From JAWXCH01 sp034440595 (GTDB lineage Bacteria; Planctomycetota; Planctomycetia; Pirellulales; JALHPA01): a DNA stretch of 28,546 nt. The DNA is taken from assembly GCA_034440595.1 (NCBI GenBank), contig JAWXCH010000547.1:1-28546 (forward strand), in the 5' to 3' direction. The notes below the pieces were generated by a model. That model saw only the letters and a list, made by a program, of their open reading frames with translations, made no database searches and was not told the DNA's origin. Made by a program: the position numbers and the translations under genes. Positions 8,107 to 16,203 of the stretch are shown here, in pieces; the first letter of the stretch is position 1; every line of letters begins with the position of its first letter.

Positions 8107-8220
8107 GCGGGCTATCTGACAAGGGGAAACTAACGGCGGGTTGCCATAGCAACCGGCCGGGGGACGGAGCAGCGAGAGCGAAGCGTGCAATACCAACCGC
8201 AGGCGCGGCCGGCGATTCAC
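8107..8220 (-). promoter_or_regulatory. 5' leader of the lut operon with a hairpin
   Basis: If transcription starts near 8220, the lutA mRNA has a leader of about 114 bases. It contains a perfect 6-bp hairpin, GGTTGC-N4-GCAACC, at 8139-8154, ending 33 bases before the ATG. No known riboswitch was recognised. The hairpin could affect translation or be incidental. Confidence 0.35.
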
Positions 8221-8227
8221 ACCACTA

Positions 8228-8256
8228 ATTATAGAAGGGGGATCGACTTATGTCAC
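8228..8256 (-). promoter_or_regulatory. Sigma-70 promoter of the lutABC-hrpB run
   Basis: On the minus strand a -35 GTGACA (8251-8256) and a perfect -10 TATAAT (8228-8233) are exactly 17 bases apart. This is the best sigma-70 match in the window. The start point would be near 8220. Confidence 0.65.
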
Positions 8257-8275
8257 CAGTGGAACAACGCCACTG
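8257..8275. promoter_or_regulatory. Inverted repeat CAGTGG-N7-CCACTG abutting the lut -35 box
   Basis: A perfect 6-bp inverted repeat begins at the base next to the -35 hexamer of the lut promoter. Its position fits a regulator site for lactate control. It does not match the AATTGGT...ACCAATT type of LldR operator, so the regulator is unknown. No regulator gene lies beside it. Confidence 0.35.
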
Positions 8276-8332
8276 AAAAACCATGCCTGTTTTCGAACTA
8301 TCAGCTACTGTCCACAAGTCGTCGATAGTCGC

Positions 8333-8356
8333 TATAATGCCGCCGTAATTCGGCGG
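8333..8356 (+). promoter_or_regulatory. -10 box and overlapping inverted repeat upstream of the SDR gene
   Basis: TATAAT (8333-8338) lies about 85 bases before the SDR start. The -35 region is weak. CCGCCG-TAATT-CGGCGG (8340-8356), a perfect 6-bp inverted repeat, covers the predicted start point. It could be a repressor site or a hairpin at the very 5' end of the mRNA. Confidence 0.4.
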
Positions 8357-8423
8357 ATCGTTGCTTCCGCCTTTCTAAGTTATTCACAGTATTACAGAAT
8401 CCAAAGCCAGCGGCAGTCAAAAT

Positions 8424-9275
8424 ATGCAAAATCAAGCCGAAAAGCTCGTTGCTCGCACCCCGGCCTATGCCGTCGGAAAGCCGCTGCGCGGTCAAAAGGC
8501 CCTAGTCACCGGAGCCTCATCCGGAATCGGTCAAGGAATCGCCATTGCGCTCGGTTTGGCCGGAGCGGATGTGGTGGTGAATTATCGCTCTAGCGAAAAA
8601 GGGGCCAAGGAAACGGTCGCCACCATTGAGAAAAATGGCGGAGTGGCGATTGCAGTGCGTGCTGACGTTTCCAAGGAAGCGGAAGTGCTGCAAATGTACG
8701 AGCAGATGTTCAAGCAGTTTGGAACAATCGACATCCTGGTCAACAATTCCGGCCTGCAAGTCGATGCCCCGTTCGATCAGATGACCGTTGACCAGTGGAA
8801 CGAAGTGCTGGCAGTGAACCTGACCGGGCAGTTTATCTGTGCCCGTGAGGCGGTAAAGGAATTCAAGCGGCGTGGGGTGGTGCCAGAAGTTTCCCGTGCC
8901 GCCGGCAAGATCGTCTGTATCAGCAGCGTTCACGAAATTATCCCCTGGGCTGGTCACGTTAATTATGCCGCCTCCAAAGGGGGCATCATGCTGATGATGA
9001 AGAGCCTCGCGCAAGAAGTGGCCACGCAAAAAATTCGCGTCAACAGTATTGCGCCAGGAGCGATCCGAACGCCGATCAATACCGCGGCCTGGTCCACGCC
9101 CGAGGCATACAACGACCTGCTGAGGTTGATACCTGTGAAACGCATCGGCGAGCCAGAAGATGTCGGGCACGCGGCGGTGTGGCTGGCCAGTGACGAATCG
9201 GATTATGTCCACGGCGTGACGTTGGTCATCGATGGTGGTATGTGCCTCTATCCTGGTTTTGAAGATGGCGGTTGA
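8424..9275 (+). CDS. SDR-family oxidoreductase, glucose 1-dehydrogenase-like
   Basis: This 283-residue classical short-chain dehydrogenase has the cofactor motif TGASSGIG at 29-36, NNSG at 107-110, and a catalytic set of a serine at 167/168, Y181 and K185 (YAASK). Several stretches are typical of Bacillus-type NAD(P)-dependent glucose 1-dehydrogenase: SSVHEIIPW, PGAIRTPIN and the C-terminal DGGMCLYPGF. The N-terminal 20 residues are an extension. The likely reaction is oxidation of glucose or a related sugar at C1, but SDR substrate calls from sequence are uncertain. The downstream methyltransferase gene follows within 22 bases or overlaps, so the two are probably co-transcribed. No good Shine-Dalgarno is seen before the ATG. 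Confidence 0.88.
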   Translation: MQNQAEKLVARTPAYAVGKPLRGQKALVTGASSGIGQGIAIALGLAGADVVVNYRSSEKGAKETVATIEKNGGVAIAVRADVSKEAEVLQMYEQMFKQFGTIDILVNNSGLQVDAPFDQMTVDQWNEVLAVNLTGQFICAREAVKEFKRRGVVPEVSRAAGKIVCISSVHEIIPWAGHVNYAASKGGIMLMMKSLAQEVATQKIRVNSIAPGAIRTPINTAAWSTPEAYNDLLRLIPVKRIGEPEDVGHAAVWLASDESDYVHGVTLVIDGGMCLYPGFEDGG

Positions 9276-9297
9276 TTCGCGCCAGGCTGTGCATGCC

Positions 9298-10125
9298 ATG
9301 ATGCCGATATTCATCGAGTCGCTGCACGATGAGCGGCTGGATGTCTATCGCCAGCTCAAAAAGAGCAACCTGACGCGGTGGTCCAAGCGGTTCATAGCCG
9401 AAGGGGATAAGGTCGTATTGCGGCTGTTGCAAAGCGATTTTGCCATTGAGTCAATCCTGACGACAGATCGCTACTTGGAGGAAGTTACTGCGGCACTTGT
9501 CTCGCGATCTGCTCGACACGCAGGGGACCGGGAGCAAATCAGTGTCTTCATTGTGCCAGAGGGGCTGCTGCCGCAGATCGTTGGATTCAATTTTCACCGC
9601 GGAATGTTGGCCTGCGGTACTCGTAAAGCGGGCACACGGTTGGAGGATTTCTGTCTACCGATCGATCGCAGCCTGCGATTGGTGGTCTGTGCGGATGTGC
9701 AGGGACCGGACAATCTGGGTGTGATTTTGCGAACGGCCAGTGCTCTCGGAGTTCAGGGAGTGGTGCTCGGGCCGGGAGCCGGTGATCCGTTTTCACGCCG
9801 TGTGTTGCGAGTTTCGATGGGAAGTGCGCTGTCACTGCCGATCTATGAGTCGAGTGATCTGGCCGCAGATCTGACTCGACTTTGTACGGAGTTTCAGGTT
9901 CAATGCATTGCAACGGTGTTGGATAACTCGGCCACACCGCTGCATGCATTGACTCCCTTTCTGCGGATGGCGGTTGTGTTTGGCAATGAAGGACATGGCC
10001 TGGACGCTGCGATTGTTAGCCGGTGTCAGCAGCGCGTCTTTATTCCAATGGAACGTGGTGTGGATTCGCTGAATGTGGCCGTGGCGGCAGGGATTTTCTT
10101 ATACGAACTTGGTAGGTCCGTTTAA
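9298..10125 (+). CDS. TrmH/SpoU-family RNA 2'-O-methyltransferase
   Basis: This is a SPOUT-class methyltransferase of 275 residues if it starts at 9298. An N-terminal RNA-binding substrate domain opens with SLHDERLDVYRQLKK and contains RFIAEGDKVV. The catalytic knot carries motif 1 (DNLGVILRTAS, about 138-148), motif 2 (GNEGHG, 229-234) and motif 3 (IPMERG then SLNVAVA, 249-263). Such enzymes use S-adenosylmethionine to methylate a ribose 2'-OH in tRNA or rRNA; the target here cannot be told. The frame is open from 9232, and an ATG at 9265 overlaps the SDR stop. The MMPIF start at 9298 fits family N-termini best, and 9301 is equally possible. Confidence 0.88.
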   Translation: MMPIFIESLHDERLDVYRQLKKSNLTRWSKRFIAEGDKVVLRLLQSDFAIESILTTDRYLEEVTAALVSRSARHAGDREQISVFIVPEGLLPQIVGFNFHRGMLACGTRKAGTRLEDFCLPIDRSLRLVVCADVQGPDNLGVILRTASALGVQGVVLGPGAGDPFSRRVLRVSMGSALSLPIYESSDLAADLTRLCTEFQVQCIATVLDNSATPLHALTPFLRMAVVFGNEGHGLDAAIVSRCQQRVFIPMERGVDSLNVAVAAGIFLYELGRSV

Positions 10126-10140
10126 CTTGGAGCAAAAATC

Positions 10141-10626
10141 ATGGACGCTCAGCTTGCCTCGCAACTAAAATCGCCCGACGCTCAAATCCGACTGCAAGCC
10201 GCCGAGCGGTTGATGAATGAGCCGAGCTTGGTATCTGCCACGGTACTTTTGGACGCGGTTGCAGACTCGTCTGAAGAAGTGCGAGAAGCAATCGTCGCGG
10301 CGCTGGAGAATCTGGAGACACCGGATGCCGGTGAAATCAAAGCCATTGCGGAACGATTGCAGAATCCGTCGGCCAATGTAGCGTACTGGGCAGCGACACT
10401 GTTGGGCAGGTGTTCGCAGGATGCAGCGGTAGTGCTGCCGGCGATTCTTCAGGTATTGCAAAATCGGCAGGAACCGGAAGTGCAAGAACGTTTGGTGCTG
10501 GCCATTGAGCGGATTGGTCCAGGTGCCAAGCCCGCACTGGCAGTTCTGCAGAAGCTAGAGACTTCCTCCAATCCACGCTTGCAGCGGTTGGTGGCATCTG
10601 CGATGCAAGCGATCTCTGGTGGCTAA
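10141..10626 (+). CDS. HEAT-repeat protein
   Basis: This 161-residue protein is made of about four paired-helix HEAT repeats. Recurrent patterns include SPDAQIRLQAAERLM, SSEEVREAIVAALENL, NPSANVAYWAATLLG and EPEVQERLVLAIERIG. It is probably a cytoplasmic protein-protein scaffold; no catalytic residues, signal peptide or membrane segment are seen. A GGAG ribosome site lies 9 bases before the ATG. The gene starts 15 bases after the methyltransferase stop, so it belongs to the same transcript. The partner is unknown. Confidence 0.8.
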   Translation: MDAQLASQLKSPDAQIRLQAAERLMNEPSLVSATVLLDAVADSSEEVREAIVAALENLETPDAGEIKAIAERLQNPSANVAYWAATLLGRCSQDAAVVLPAILQVLQNRQEPEVQERLVLAIERIGPGAKPALAVLQKLETSSNPRLQRLVASAMQAISGG

Positions 10627-10641
10627 AATGATAACAAGAAC

Positions 10642-10745
10642 GTGTGCCACTGGCTCCGTTAGTGCTAAAAACGGTCGGATAATTGTTCTCCATTTGTATG
10701 ACTCAAATCGATCCCTAATTCACACTGGCAGAGCCAGTGGCACAC
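10642..10745. repeat. 104-bp element with perfect 15-bp terminal inverted repeats (REP/BIME or MITE-like)
   Basis: GTGTGCCACTGGCTC (10642-10656) is repeated exactly, inverted, at 10731-10745. The right end forms its own hairpin, CACTGGC-AGA-GCCAGTG. The left end has a decayed version (CACTGGC, three bases, GTTAGTG). This paired-palindrome plan resembles BIMEs mobilised by REP-associated tyrosine transposases, or a small non-autonomous element. It sits in the gap between the HEAT and DUF1802 genes. No coding frame is inside and no transposase is in the window. Confidence 0.6.
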
Positions 10746-10776
10746 AATTGCTGGTTGTAAAATCAAAAGCTCTACT

Positions 10777-11346
10777 ATGCTCCAATTCACTTGCCAGATT
10801 GCGTTCAAAGAATGGGCCGTCGTCTGCCAGGCCTTAGCGACCGGCGTGCAGAGTGTGATTTTTCGCAAAGGGGGTATCCACGAGGGGCGTGACGGTTTTC
10901 GCGTGGCCCATCGGCAGTTCTGGTTGTACCCAACGCGGTTTCATCAAACGGCAGATGGCTTGAATGAGCAGGGAGCCAGATCCGGTTTGCTGGAAGTGGC
11001 AATGCAGCAGCAACCATCAGCAGGCCAGGTAGTACTGCGTTGGCTGGCAACGGTTGAGCAAGTCGTTGCGGTTGAAAGTTTGGACCAGTTAGCACCACTT
11101 CGCGACTTGCATATTTTGGCTGAAGATGTATTGGAGCAGAGGTTTCATTATCGAACGCCGGGACTGTTCTTACTGCTGGTGCGTGTTTTCGAGATTCCAC
11201 AGCCACAACTATTGGTAGAAACTCCAGAGTTCGCCGGGTGCAAGAGCTGGGTCGAATTAGGGGAGAAGCTTTCAACGGCTGGTGCGCAACCCATATTGGA
11301 TGACGCGCAGTTCGACGCGGTTCGCCGCCGACTGGAAGGGATTTGA
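10777..11346 (+). CDS. DUF1802 family protein
   Basis: This 189-residue protein matches the DUF1802 pattern in length and motifs. The N-terminus is FKEWAVVCQAL, followed by VIFRKGGIHEG and HRQFWLYPTRFHQ, then a less conserved half ending in a helical region. The family is widespread in cyanobacteria and planctomycetes and has no established function. No signal peptide or membrane segment is present. The 104-bp inverted-repeat element ends 31 bases before the ATG, so it may affect transcription into this gene. The start at 10777 leaves only nine residues before the conserved motif, as is usual. Confidence 0.8.
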   Translation: MLQFTCQIAFKEWAVVCQALATGVQSVIFRKGGIHEGRDGFRVAHRQFWLYPTRFHQTADGLNEQGARSGLLEVAMQQQPSAGQVVLRWLATVEQVVAVESLDQLAPLRDLHILAEDVLEQRFHYRTPGLFLLLVRVFEIPQPQLLVETPEFAGCKSWVELGEKLSTAGAQPILDDAQFDAVRRRLEGI

Positions 11347-11361
11347 CAGACACCAAGTGCG

Positions 11362-11390
11362 TTGTGCGCTACCGCTCCATGTGGTATTCT
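11362..11390 (+). promoter_or_regulatory. Candidate extended -10 promoter for the cyclophilin gene
   Basis: TGGTATTCT (TATTCT at 11385-11390) is an extended -10 motif. A poor -35 (TTGTGC, 11362-11367) lies 17 bases upstream. The leader would be about 60 bases. The match is moderate only. Confidence 0.3.
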
Positions 11391-11455
11391 GACCGTCATA
11401 CTCAGACGGGCAAAATACAACCTCATTCACTCCGTTTTTCAATTAAGCGACTCTC

Positions 11456-11995
11456 ATGGCCAGCAAAAATCGACAGGCAGAAGTTCAGGCAGCGCAAAAG
11501 CAATTTGACCTGAAGACCAAGAAATACCAGCTCGAATTGGATACCACTTCTGGTACGATTCTGCTGGACATGCTCGGTGATGTCGCTCCTGGTCATGTGT
11601 TGAATCTGCTCGGCCTGGCCAAAATCGGCTACTACGATGGCCTGACTTTTCACCGCATTATCCCTGGATTTATGATCCAAGGAGGGTGCCCCGAAGGGAC
11701 CGGCACCGGCGGACCGGGCTACACGATTAAGGCCGAGTTCAACCCGACCAGGCACGTGTCCGGTGTGGTATCAATGGCGCGGACCAGCGATCCGAATTCA
11801 GCCGGTTCGCAATTCTTTATCTGCCTGGGGAGCCATACTCATCTGGACAATCAGTACACTGCGTTTGGCAAAACGGCCAATGCCGAAAGCCTGGCTGTCG
11901 TCGAAGCGATTGGCAAGGTGCCAACCGGATCAAACGATCGACCGACCAAACCGGTGAAGATCAATTCGGCCAAGGTGATCGAGACGGCGAAGTAG
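11456..11995 (+). CDS. Cyclophilin-type peptidyl-prolyl cis-trans isomerase
   Basis: This 179-residue cyclophilin-like protein has the catalytic FHRIIPGFMIQGG (65-77, with arginine R67), the substrate-pocket stretch SAGSQFFI (115-122) and LDNQYTAFGK (130-139). It catalyses cis-trans isomerisation at proline bonds and assists folding. The short N-terminal extension is charged rather than hydrophobic, so it appears cytoplasmic. The glycine-rich loop GTGTGGPGY is typical of bacterial forms. It ends 23 bases from the convergent propeller gene. No strong ribosome site precedes the ATG. Confidence 0.92.
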   Translation: MASKNRQAEVQAAQKQFDLKTKKYQLELDTTSGTILLDMLGDVAPGHVLNLLGLAKIGYYDGLTFHRIIPGFMIQGGCPEGTGTGGPGYTIKAEFNPTRHVSGVVSMARTSDPNSAGSQFFICLGSHTHLDNQYTAFGKTANAESLAVVEAIGKVPTGSNDRPTKPVKINSAKVIETAK

Positions 11996-12018
11996 GCTGC
12001 CGTCTACATGACTGCAGT

Positions 12019-13326
12019 TCACTTGGCTGCCGTCGCACCATCCTGAATTTTGTACAGATGCGTATCGCTGCGCAGAAATATTCCGTCATGCAAAACTGCC
12101 AGCGACGCCATGATCTGGCCGTCAATTTCATTCACGGCGAGCTGGTTGAATTTTTCGCCAGCCTCAATCACGGTGGTCGTGCCGGTTTCATTGCTGAAAT
12201 AGATTCGATTGCCGATCTGCACCAGTGACGACGAAAAATTCCCTCCCATCCGTTCCTTCCAAATCGTTTTGCCAGTCTTTGCATCGAGGCAACTGGCGAC
12301 ACCCTGGTCGCTGACTAAATAAACGCGGCCATCGATCCATATTGGAGATGGGTTGGCCGGAATCTGGCTCGTGACCTTCCAATTGACGTTCGAAGCGGAC
12401 AGATCCTGTAGCTCGCTGTCGTTTGTGATCGCCTGCGGACGAATGGCCCACATTTCGGGCTTCATAAAACCGGTGCAAATGATGAGTTGACCATCGTTGA
12501 AGAGTGGCCGCGGCACGTTGGAAAATCCTTTATACTCGACTTTCCAAATCTCGCGACCAGTGGCAGGATCGTAGGCAAAAACGCGATCGGCGGCGGGGCT
12601 AATTAACTGCTTCTGACCATCGACCTCGATCACCAGTGGCGTGCAATACGCCTTGCGTTGCTCCAGGCGCGGATGAGGCACGCCAGACCTCGCGGTCTTC
12701 CAGACTTCCTTGCCAGTCTGCTTGTTCAGCGCGACGATGTACTGCTTGTCCATTCCATCGCAATGGAAGATTAGCAAGTCTTTATAAAGAATCGGTGAAC
12801 TGCCTGGGCCTTCCTTATGCTCGACCTGCTGATCGCGATTGGTCCAAAGGATTTCGCCAGACTGACTATTCAGGCAGGCGGTTCCCATACTGCCAAAATG
12901 AACGTACACACGGCCACCCTCCAGCACAGGGGTTGGCGAAGCGTGGCTGTTCTTGGCGTTGATCGACAGCGGCTCAGGCAGTTTAAAAACCTCAATATCC
13001 TTGAGTAGCTTGCCTGACTGGCGGTCGACGCAAATCGCTCTGAGTGATAATCCTTCCTCCGTGGCGGTGGTCATCCAAATCCGATTTCCCTGCACGACTG
13101 GAGATGACCAGCCCTTGCCAGGTATCGGCGTTTTCCAGGCGATGTTTTCGCTCTCGCTCCAGCGGATGGGAGCTGCGTTACTGCTAGCCACTCCCTGCCC
13201 GGTGGGGCCGCGAAACTGCGGCCAATCACTGCTGGACAGTTCCGCAGACCAAGCTGGAACTGTACCAACCAACAGGGCCAGACCAAGCAGGCCAGCAATC
13301 TGCGGCATGTATATTCTTGATTTCAC
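12019..13326 (-). CDS. Secreted PQQ-like beta-propeller repeat protein
   Basis: This 435-residue protein has a signal peptide (hydrophobic core about residues 9-24, likely cleavage after AWSA near 28). The mature protein begins with SSDWPQFRGPTGQG, an N-terminus very common in planctomycete propeller proteins. Repeats of the PQQ enzyme type follow, for example ALNKQTGKEVWK, AYDPATGREIWK and CLDAKTGKTIWK, consistent with an eight-bladed propeller. No quinoprotein active-site residues can be assigned, so a binding or scaffold role is as likely as an enzyme. The start is GTG at 13326, with AGGA eight bases before it. An ATG at 13308 is the alternative. It is divergent from the sugar isomerase-like gene. 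Confidence 0.85.
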   Translation of the reverse strand: MKSRIYMPQIAGLLGLALLVGTVPAWSAELSSSDWPQFRGPTGQGVASSNAAPIRWSESENIAWKTPIPGKGWSSPVVQGNRIWMTTATEEGLSLRAICVDRQSGKLLKDIEVFKLPEPLSINAKNSHASPTPVLEGGRVYVHFGSMGTACLNSQSGEILWTNRDQQVEHKEGPGSSPILYKDLLIFHCDGMDKQYIVALNKQTGKEVWKTARSGVPHPRLEQRKAYCTPLVIEVDGQKQLISPAADRVFAYDPATGREIWKVEYKGFSNVPRPLFNDGQLIICTGFMKPEMWAIRPQAITNDSELQDLSASNVNWKVTSQIPANPSPIWIDGRVYLVSDQGVASCLDAKTGKTIWKERMGGNFSSSLVQIGNRIYFSNETGTTTVIEAGEKFNQLAVNEIDGQIMASLAVLHDGIFLRSDTHLYKIQDGATAAK

Positions 13327-13511
13327 GGAACGGTTCCTGAAAAAGCCCGAGCTTTGGACGAATTCTGTGCCTACCAGGCGGTCGAGTCAGTTTGCGCAAC
13401 AACTTCATGGACACGGGCCCTGAAATATTATAGCGTGCAGTGGTAATGTGGAGTACCATAAGAACTTGTGGGCCTTCCCTCCTTTATCCTCCCGCCGAGA
13501 AAGCAATTACT

Positions 13512-14450
13512 ATGTCCGACTTTGACTCCATCCACCGGCGTTCATTTCTGTTGAGCAGTGCGGCCGTTATCGGTGCCGGGCTGGCCGCCAAGCCGATGTT
13601 TGCCGCAGAAGATAAACCGCAAAGTAAGAATATCTATCCGCTCAAAAAAGCATTGAAGTACGGAATGATCAAGGAGGGGAACTCGTTTGAAGAAAAGTTC
13701 AACCTGATCAAAGGCCTGGGCTACAAGGGTGTCGAGCTGAATAGCCCCAACAAATTTGATCGCGACGAAGTAGTTCGTGCGATCGACAAGACCGGAATTG
13801 AAGTTCACGGTGTCATTGTCGGGCCGCATTGGGGGACTCGCCATTCTGATCCGAACCCGGAGGTGCGTGCCAAGGCGCTTCAGAATCTCAAAACGGCAAT
13901 CGAAGATTGCAAAGCCTACGGCGGAACGACCATCTTATTGGTCCCTGGCAAGGTGACAAATCGGGAGACGGAAAACTATGCTCAGGTCTATGAACGGTCG
14001 CAATCGGAAATTAAGAAGGCAGTGCCACTCGCCGAAGACCTTGGCGTAAAGATCGCCATTGAAGTGGTCTGGAACAACTTTCTTACGAAGCCCGGCGAGA
14101 TGAACCAGTATGTCGATGAATTTAATTCACCGGCGGTCGGTGCGTATTTTGATACCAGTAACATGCTAAAGTTTGGTGCTCCCTCGGAATTCTGGATCCG
14201 CAAGCTGGGCAAGCGAATGCTAAAGTTCGATCTGAAGGGATACAAACATGACGATCAGTGGGTCGACATTGGCGACGGCGATGAAAACTGGCCAGCAATT
14301 CTGGCGGCCTTAAAAGACATCGGCTACACCGGCTGGGCCACCGCCGAGGTCGCCGGGGGCAATGAAGCCGCTCTGCGAGACATTTCTGAGCGCATGGACC
14401 GAATCTTTACGATTCCAGATGCCGGTTTAGATGTTTCGGCCAAAAGCTGA
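13512..14450 (+). CDS. Tat-exported sugar phosphate isomerase/epimerase-like TIM-barrel protein
   Basis: This 312-residue protein has a twin-arginine signal (HRRSFLLSS, RR at 9-10, then a hydrophobic stretch ending around MFAAE), so it is exported folded. The mature part is a xylose-isomerase-like (AP endonuclease 2) TIM barrel. Acidic metal-ligand candidates lie at the strand ends: IAIEVVWNN, AYFDTSN, KFDLKG and ATAEVAGG. Relatives isomerise or epimerise sugars or act on keto-sugars; the substrate is unknown. The frame is open from 13440, but the ATG at 13512 begins just before the Tat signal and is preferred. Planctomycetes carry many exported members of this family. Confidence 0.87.
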   Translation: MSDFDSIHRRSFLLSSAAVIGAGLAAKPMFAAEDKPQSKNIYPLKKALKYGMIKEGNSFEEKFNLIKGLGYKGVELNSPNKFDRDEVVRAIDKTGIEVHGVIVGPHWGTRHSDPNPEVRAKALQNLKTAIEDCKAYGGTTILLVPGKVTNRETENYAQVYERSQSEIKKAVPLAEDLGVKIAIEVVWNNFLTKPGEMNQYVDEFNSPAVGAYFDTSNMLKFGAPSEFWIRKLGKRMLKFDLKGYKHDDQWVDIGDGDENWPAILAALKDIGYTGWATAEVAGGNEAALRDISERMDRIFTIPDAGLDVSAKS

Positions 14451-14499
14451 GCAGCTCGCAATCTACTTCGACCATTGACCGCGTAGTCGAGAAATACGA

Positions 14500-16203
14500 C
14501 TACTCGGTAATGGTCGATGGCGTATCGCGACCAAAGCAGACCATACACATATCGTCGCTTTGCGGGTAACCTGCCACGAAAGACGTGACATCGTCCAGGA
14601 TGACACGTGCGAGTTGCGCCACGTTCTGCAAGGGCGTGCCCACGCGATCCTTGAATCGCTCCAGCCCGTACAGTTCGTTTTGATCGTTCATCGCCTCGCT
14701 AAAGCCGTCGGTGAACAACGCAACGAACTGTCCGGGCTGCAATTGCACGACCTCGGATTCATACTGGTAGGTTTCATCGACTCCTAGCGGAACTCCGGCA
14801 ATGTCCTCAGCCAGAGATTCCACCGTCCCTTCCTTCAGTCGCAAAAACGGTGGCATATGGCCGGCGTTAACGATAGTGACCTCATGCGTCTTCGGGTTCA
14901 GTAAGGTCAACACAAATGTAACAAACCGGTCGTCCCAACCGTTGCGAGAGAAGTTAGCGTTGATTTGCTGCACGGCCTTGGCTACGGTCGGTTCGCTGAC
15001 CAGGCAGTAGCGCACGTCGGCAGATAGCTTGGCCATGACTAGCGCGGCGGAAACTCCTTTGCCCGATACGTCCGCCAACACCACGGCCACATTCCCATTT
15101 GGCAAGACGATGTAGTCGTAAAAGTCTCCGCCGACTTCGTTGGCTGCTTCGTAGAAATCAAAGAAGTGGTAGCCTTCGACCTTGGGAGGGGCAGAAGGGA
15201 GCAGACCTTGCTGAACTTTGTGAGCTAGTTTCAAGTCGCGCTCAATCTGGTTCTGTCGCAATGCCGCTTCATGAAGCTGTGCATTGTCCAGCGAAATAGC
15301 GGCCTGACTGGCCACACCCGCCAGCACGTCCAGATCATCCTGCTCAAAGCGGCTGCGGTGATCCATTGTGTCTAACTGGATCACTCCCAGCGGCGTGCCG
15401 TCGCCATTGACCAGGGGGGCACACATCATCGAGCGAATGCGGAAATCGGCAATACTTTGGCTCATATCAAACCGAGCATCCGTTGCGGCGTCGGCAGATA
15501 AGATTGCTTGCCGAGTGTCGATCACTTGATTGACGATTGTACGTGATATTCGAATAGCATCATCCTCTTCTTCGCGACGGTGCTTGACCGCTTTGGGAAT
15601 CAACCTGCCGTCCGGCGACTTGATGATCACAAAACCGCGATCGGCCTGTATGAAGATCTTGAACAGACTATCCAGCAGCTTGGGAAGCACGGCATCGACC
15701 GACAACGACTTGCTGAGGTTCTGAGTGATCTCGATCAGGGCACGCAACTTGACCTCTGGATTGACACCGAGCCGCACTCCGGTCGCGCCGCTTGACACGT
15801 CCAGCTTCGACATGATCTGCGAATTGTGGTGGCCCTCACCCTCGTCCCAAAACATAGGACTGCCAAAGGTGGTGTCGGTCATCGGCTGCGAGATTGTCTG
15901 GCCGATCAACTTCTCGTCACTATAGAAAGTGAACTCCAGATCGCAGATCTTTAATCGGTCGCCATTCTGCAGGCGATAGGGTGTCTGCACCAGATTGGCG
16001 TTGACAAACGTACCGTTGCGGCTTTGCAAGTCTTCGACAAAGAATTCACCACCGACGAAATCGATCTTTGCGTGCTGCCGACTGACGGCACCCTGATCCA
16101 GCACGATGGTACACTCGGGATGACGACCAAGAATGGCTCGATCTTCCTTCAGCGTGTAGCGTTGCCCCGCTTTGTCACCAACCAGCATTTCCAAGACGGC
16201 CAT
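14500..16203 (-). CDS. FHA-GAF-SpoIIE/PP2C serine phosphatase
   Basis: This 567-residue cytoplasmic signalling protein has three domains. An FHA domain comes first (about 5-95; GR at 26-27, SRQHA at 41-45, SRNGTFVN at 61-68) and should bind phosphothreonine. A GAF domain (about 150-310; IFIQADRGFVII, APLVNGDGTPLGVIQLD) follows. A C-terminal PP2C/SpoIIE phosphatase (about 330-560) has metal-binding motifs EVGGDFYDY, ADVSGKG, NAGHMPP, FTDGFSEAM and DDMCMV. It probably dephosphorylates an anti-sigma-factor antagonist or similar partner in response to phosphoprotein and small-ligand signals. No partner-switch gene is nearby. All PP2C acidic residues appear intact. A 519-base gap lies upstream. 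Confidence 0.92.
   Translation of the reverse strand: MAVLEMLVGDKAGQRYTLKEDRAILGRHPECTIVLDQGAVSRQHAKIDFVGGEFFVEDLQSRNGTFVNANLVQTPYRLQNGDRLKICDLEFTFYSDEKLIGQTISQPMTDTTFGSPMFWDEGEGHHNSQIMSKLDVSSGATGVRLGVNPEVKLRALIEITQNLSKSLSVDAVLPKLLDSLFKIFIQADRGFVIIKSPDGRLIPKAVKHRREEEDDAIRISRTIVNQVIDTRQAILSADAATDARFDMSQSIADFRIRSMMCAPLVNGDGTPLGVIQLDTMDHRSRFEQDDLDVLAGVASQAAISLDNAQLHEAALRQNQIERDLKLAHKVQQGLLPSAPPKVEGYHFFDFYEAANEVGGDFYDYIVLPNGNVAVVLADVSGKGVSAALVMAKLSADVRYCLVSEPTVAKAVQQINANFSRNGWDDRFVTFVLTLLNPKTHEVTIVNAGHMPPFLRLKEGTVESLAEDIAGVPLGVDETYQYESEVVQLQPGQFVALFTDGFSEAMNDQNELYGLERFKDRVGTPLQNVAQLARVILDDVTSFVAGYPQSDDMCMVCFGRDTPSTITE

Noticed and set aside
8107..8220. N-terminal extension of the lutA frame to 8220
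   Set aside because: The extra residues do not fit LutA, whose family start is MPQVGLFIPCY. A TATAAT box 8 bases before 8220 places the transcript start there, so this is leader sequence.
8517..9314. 265-codon frame antisense to the SDR gene
   Set aside because: The SDR on the plus strand has all family motifs. The antisense frame is a codon-bias shadow with no motif.
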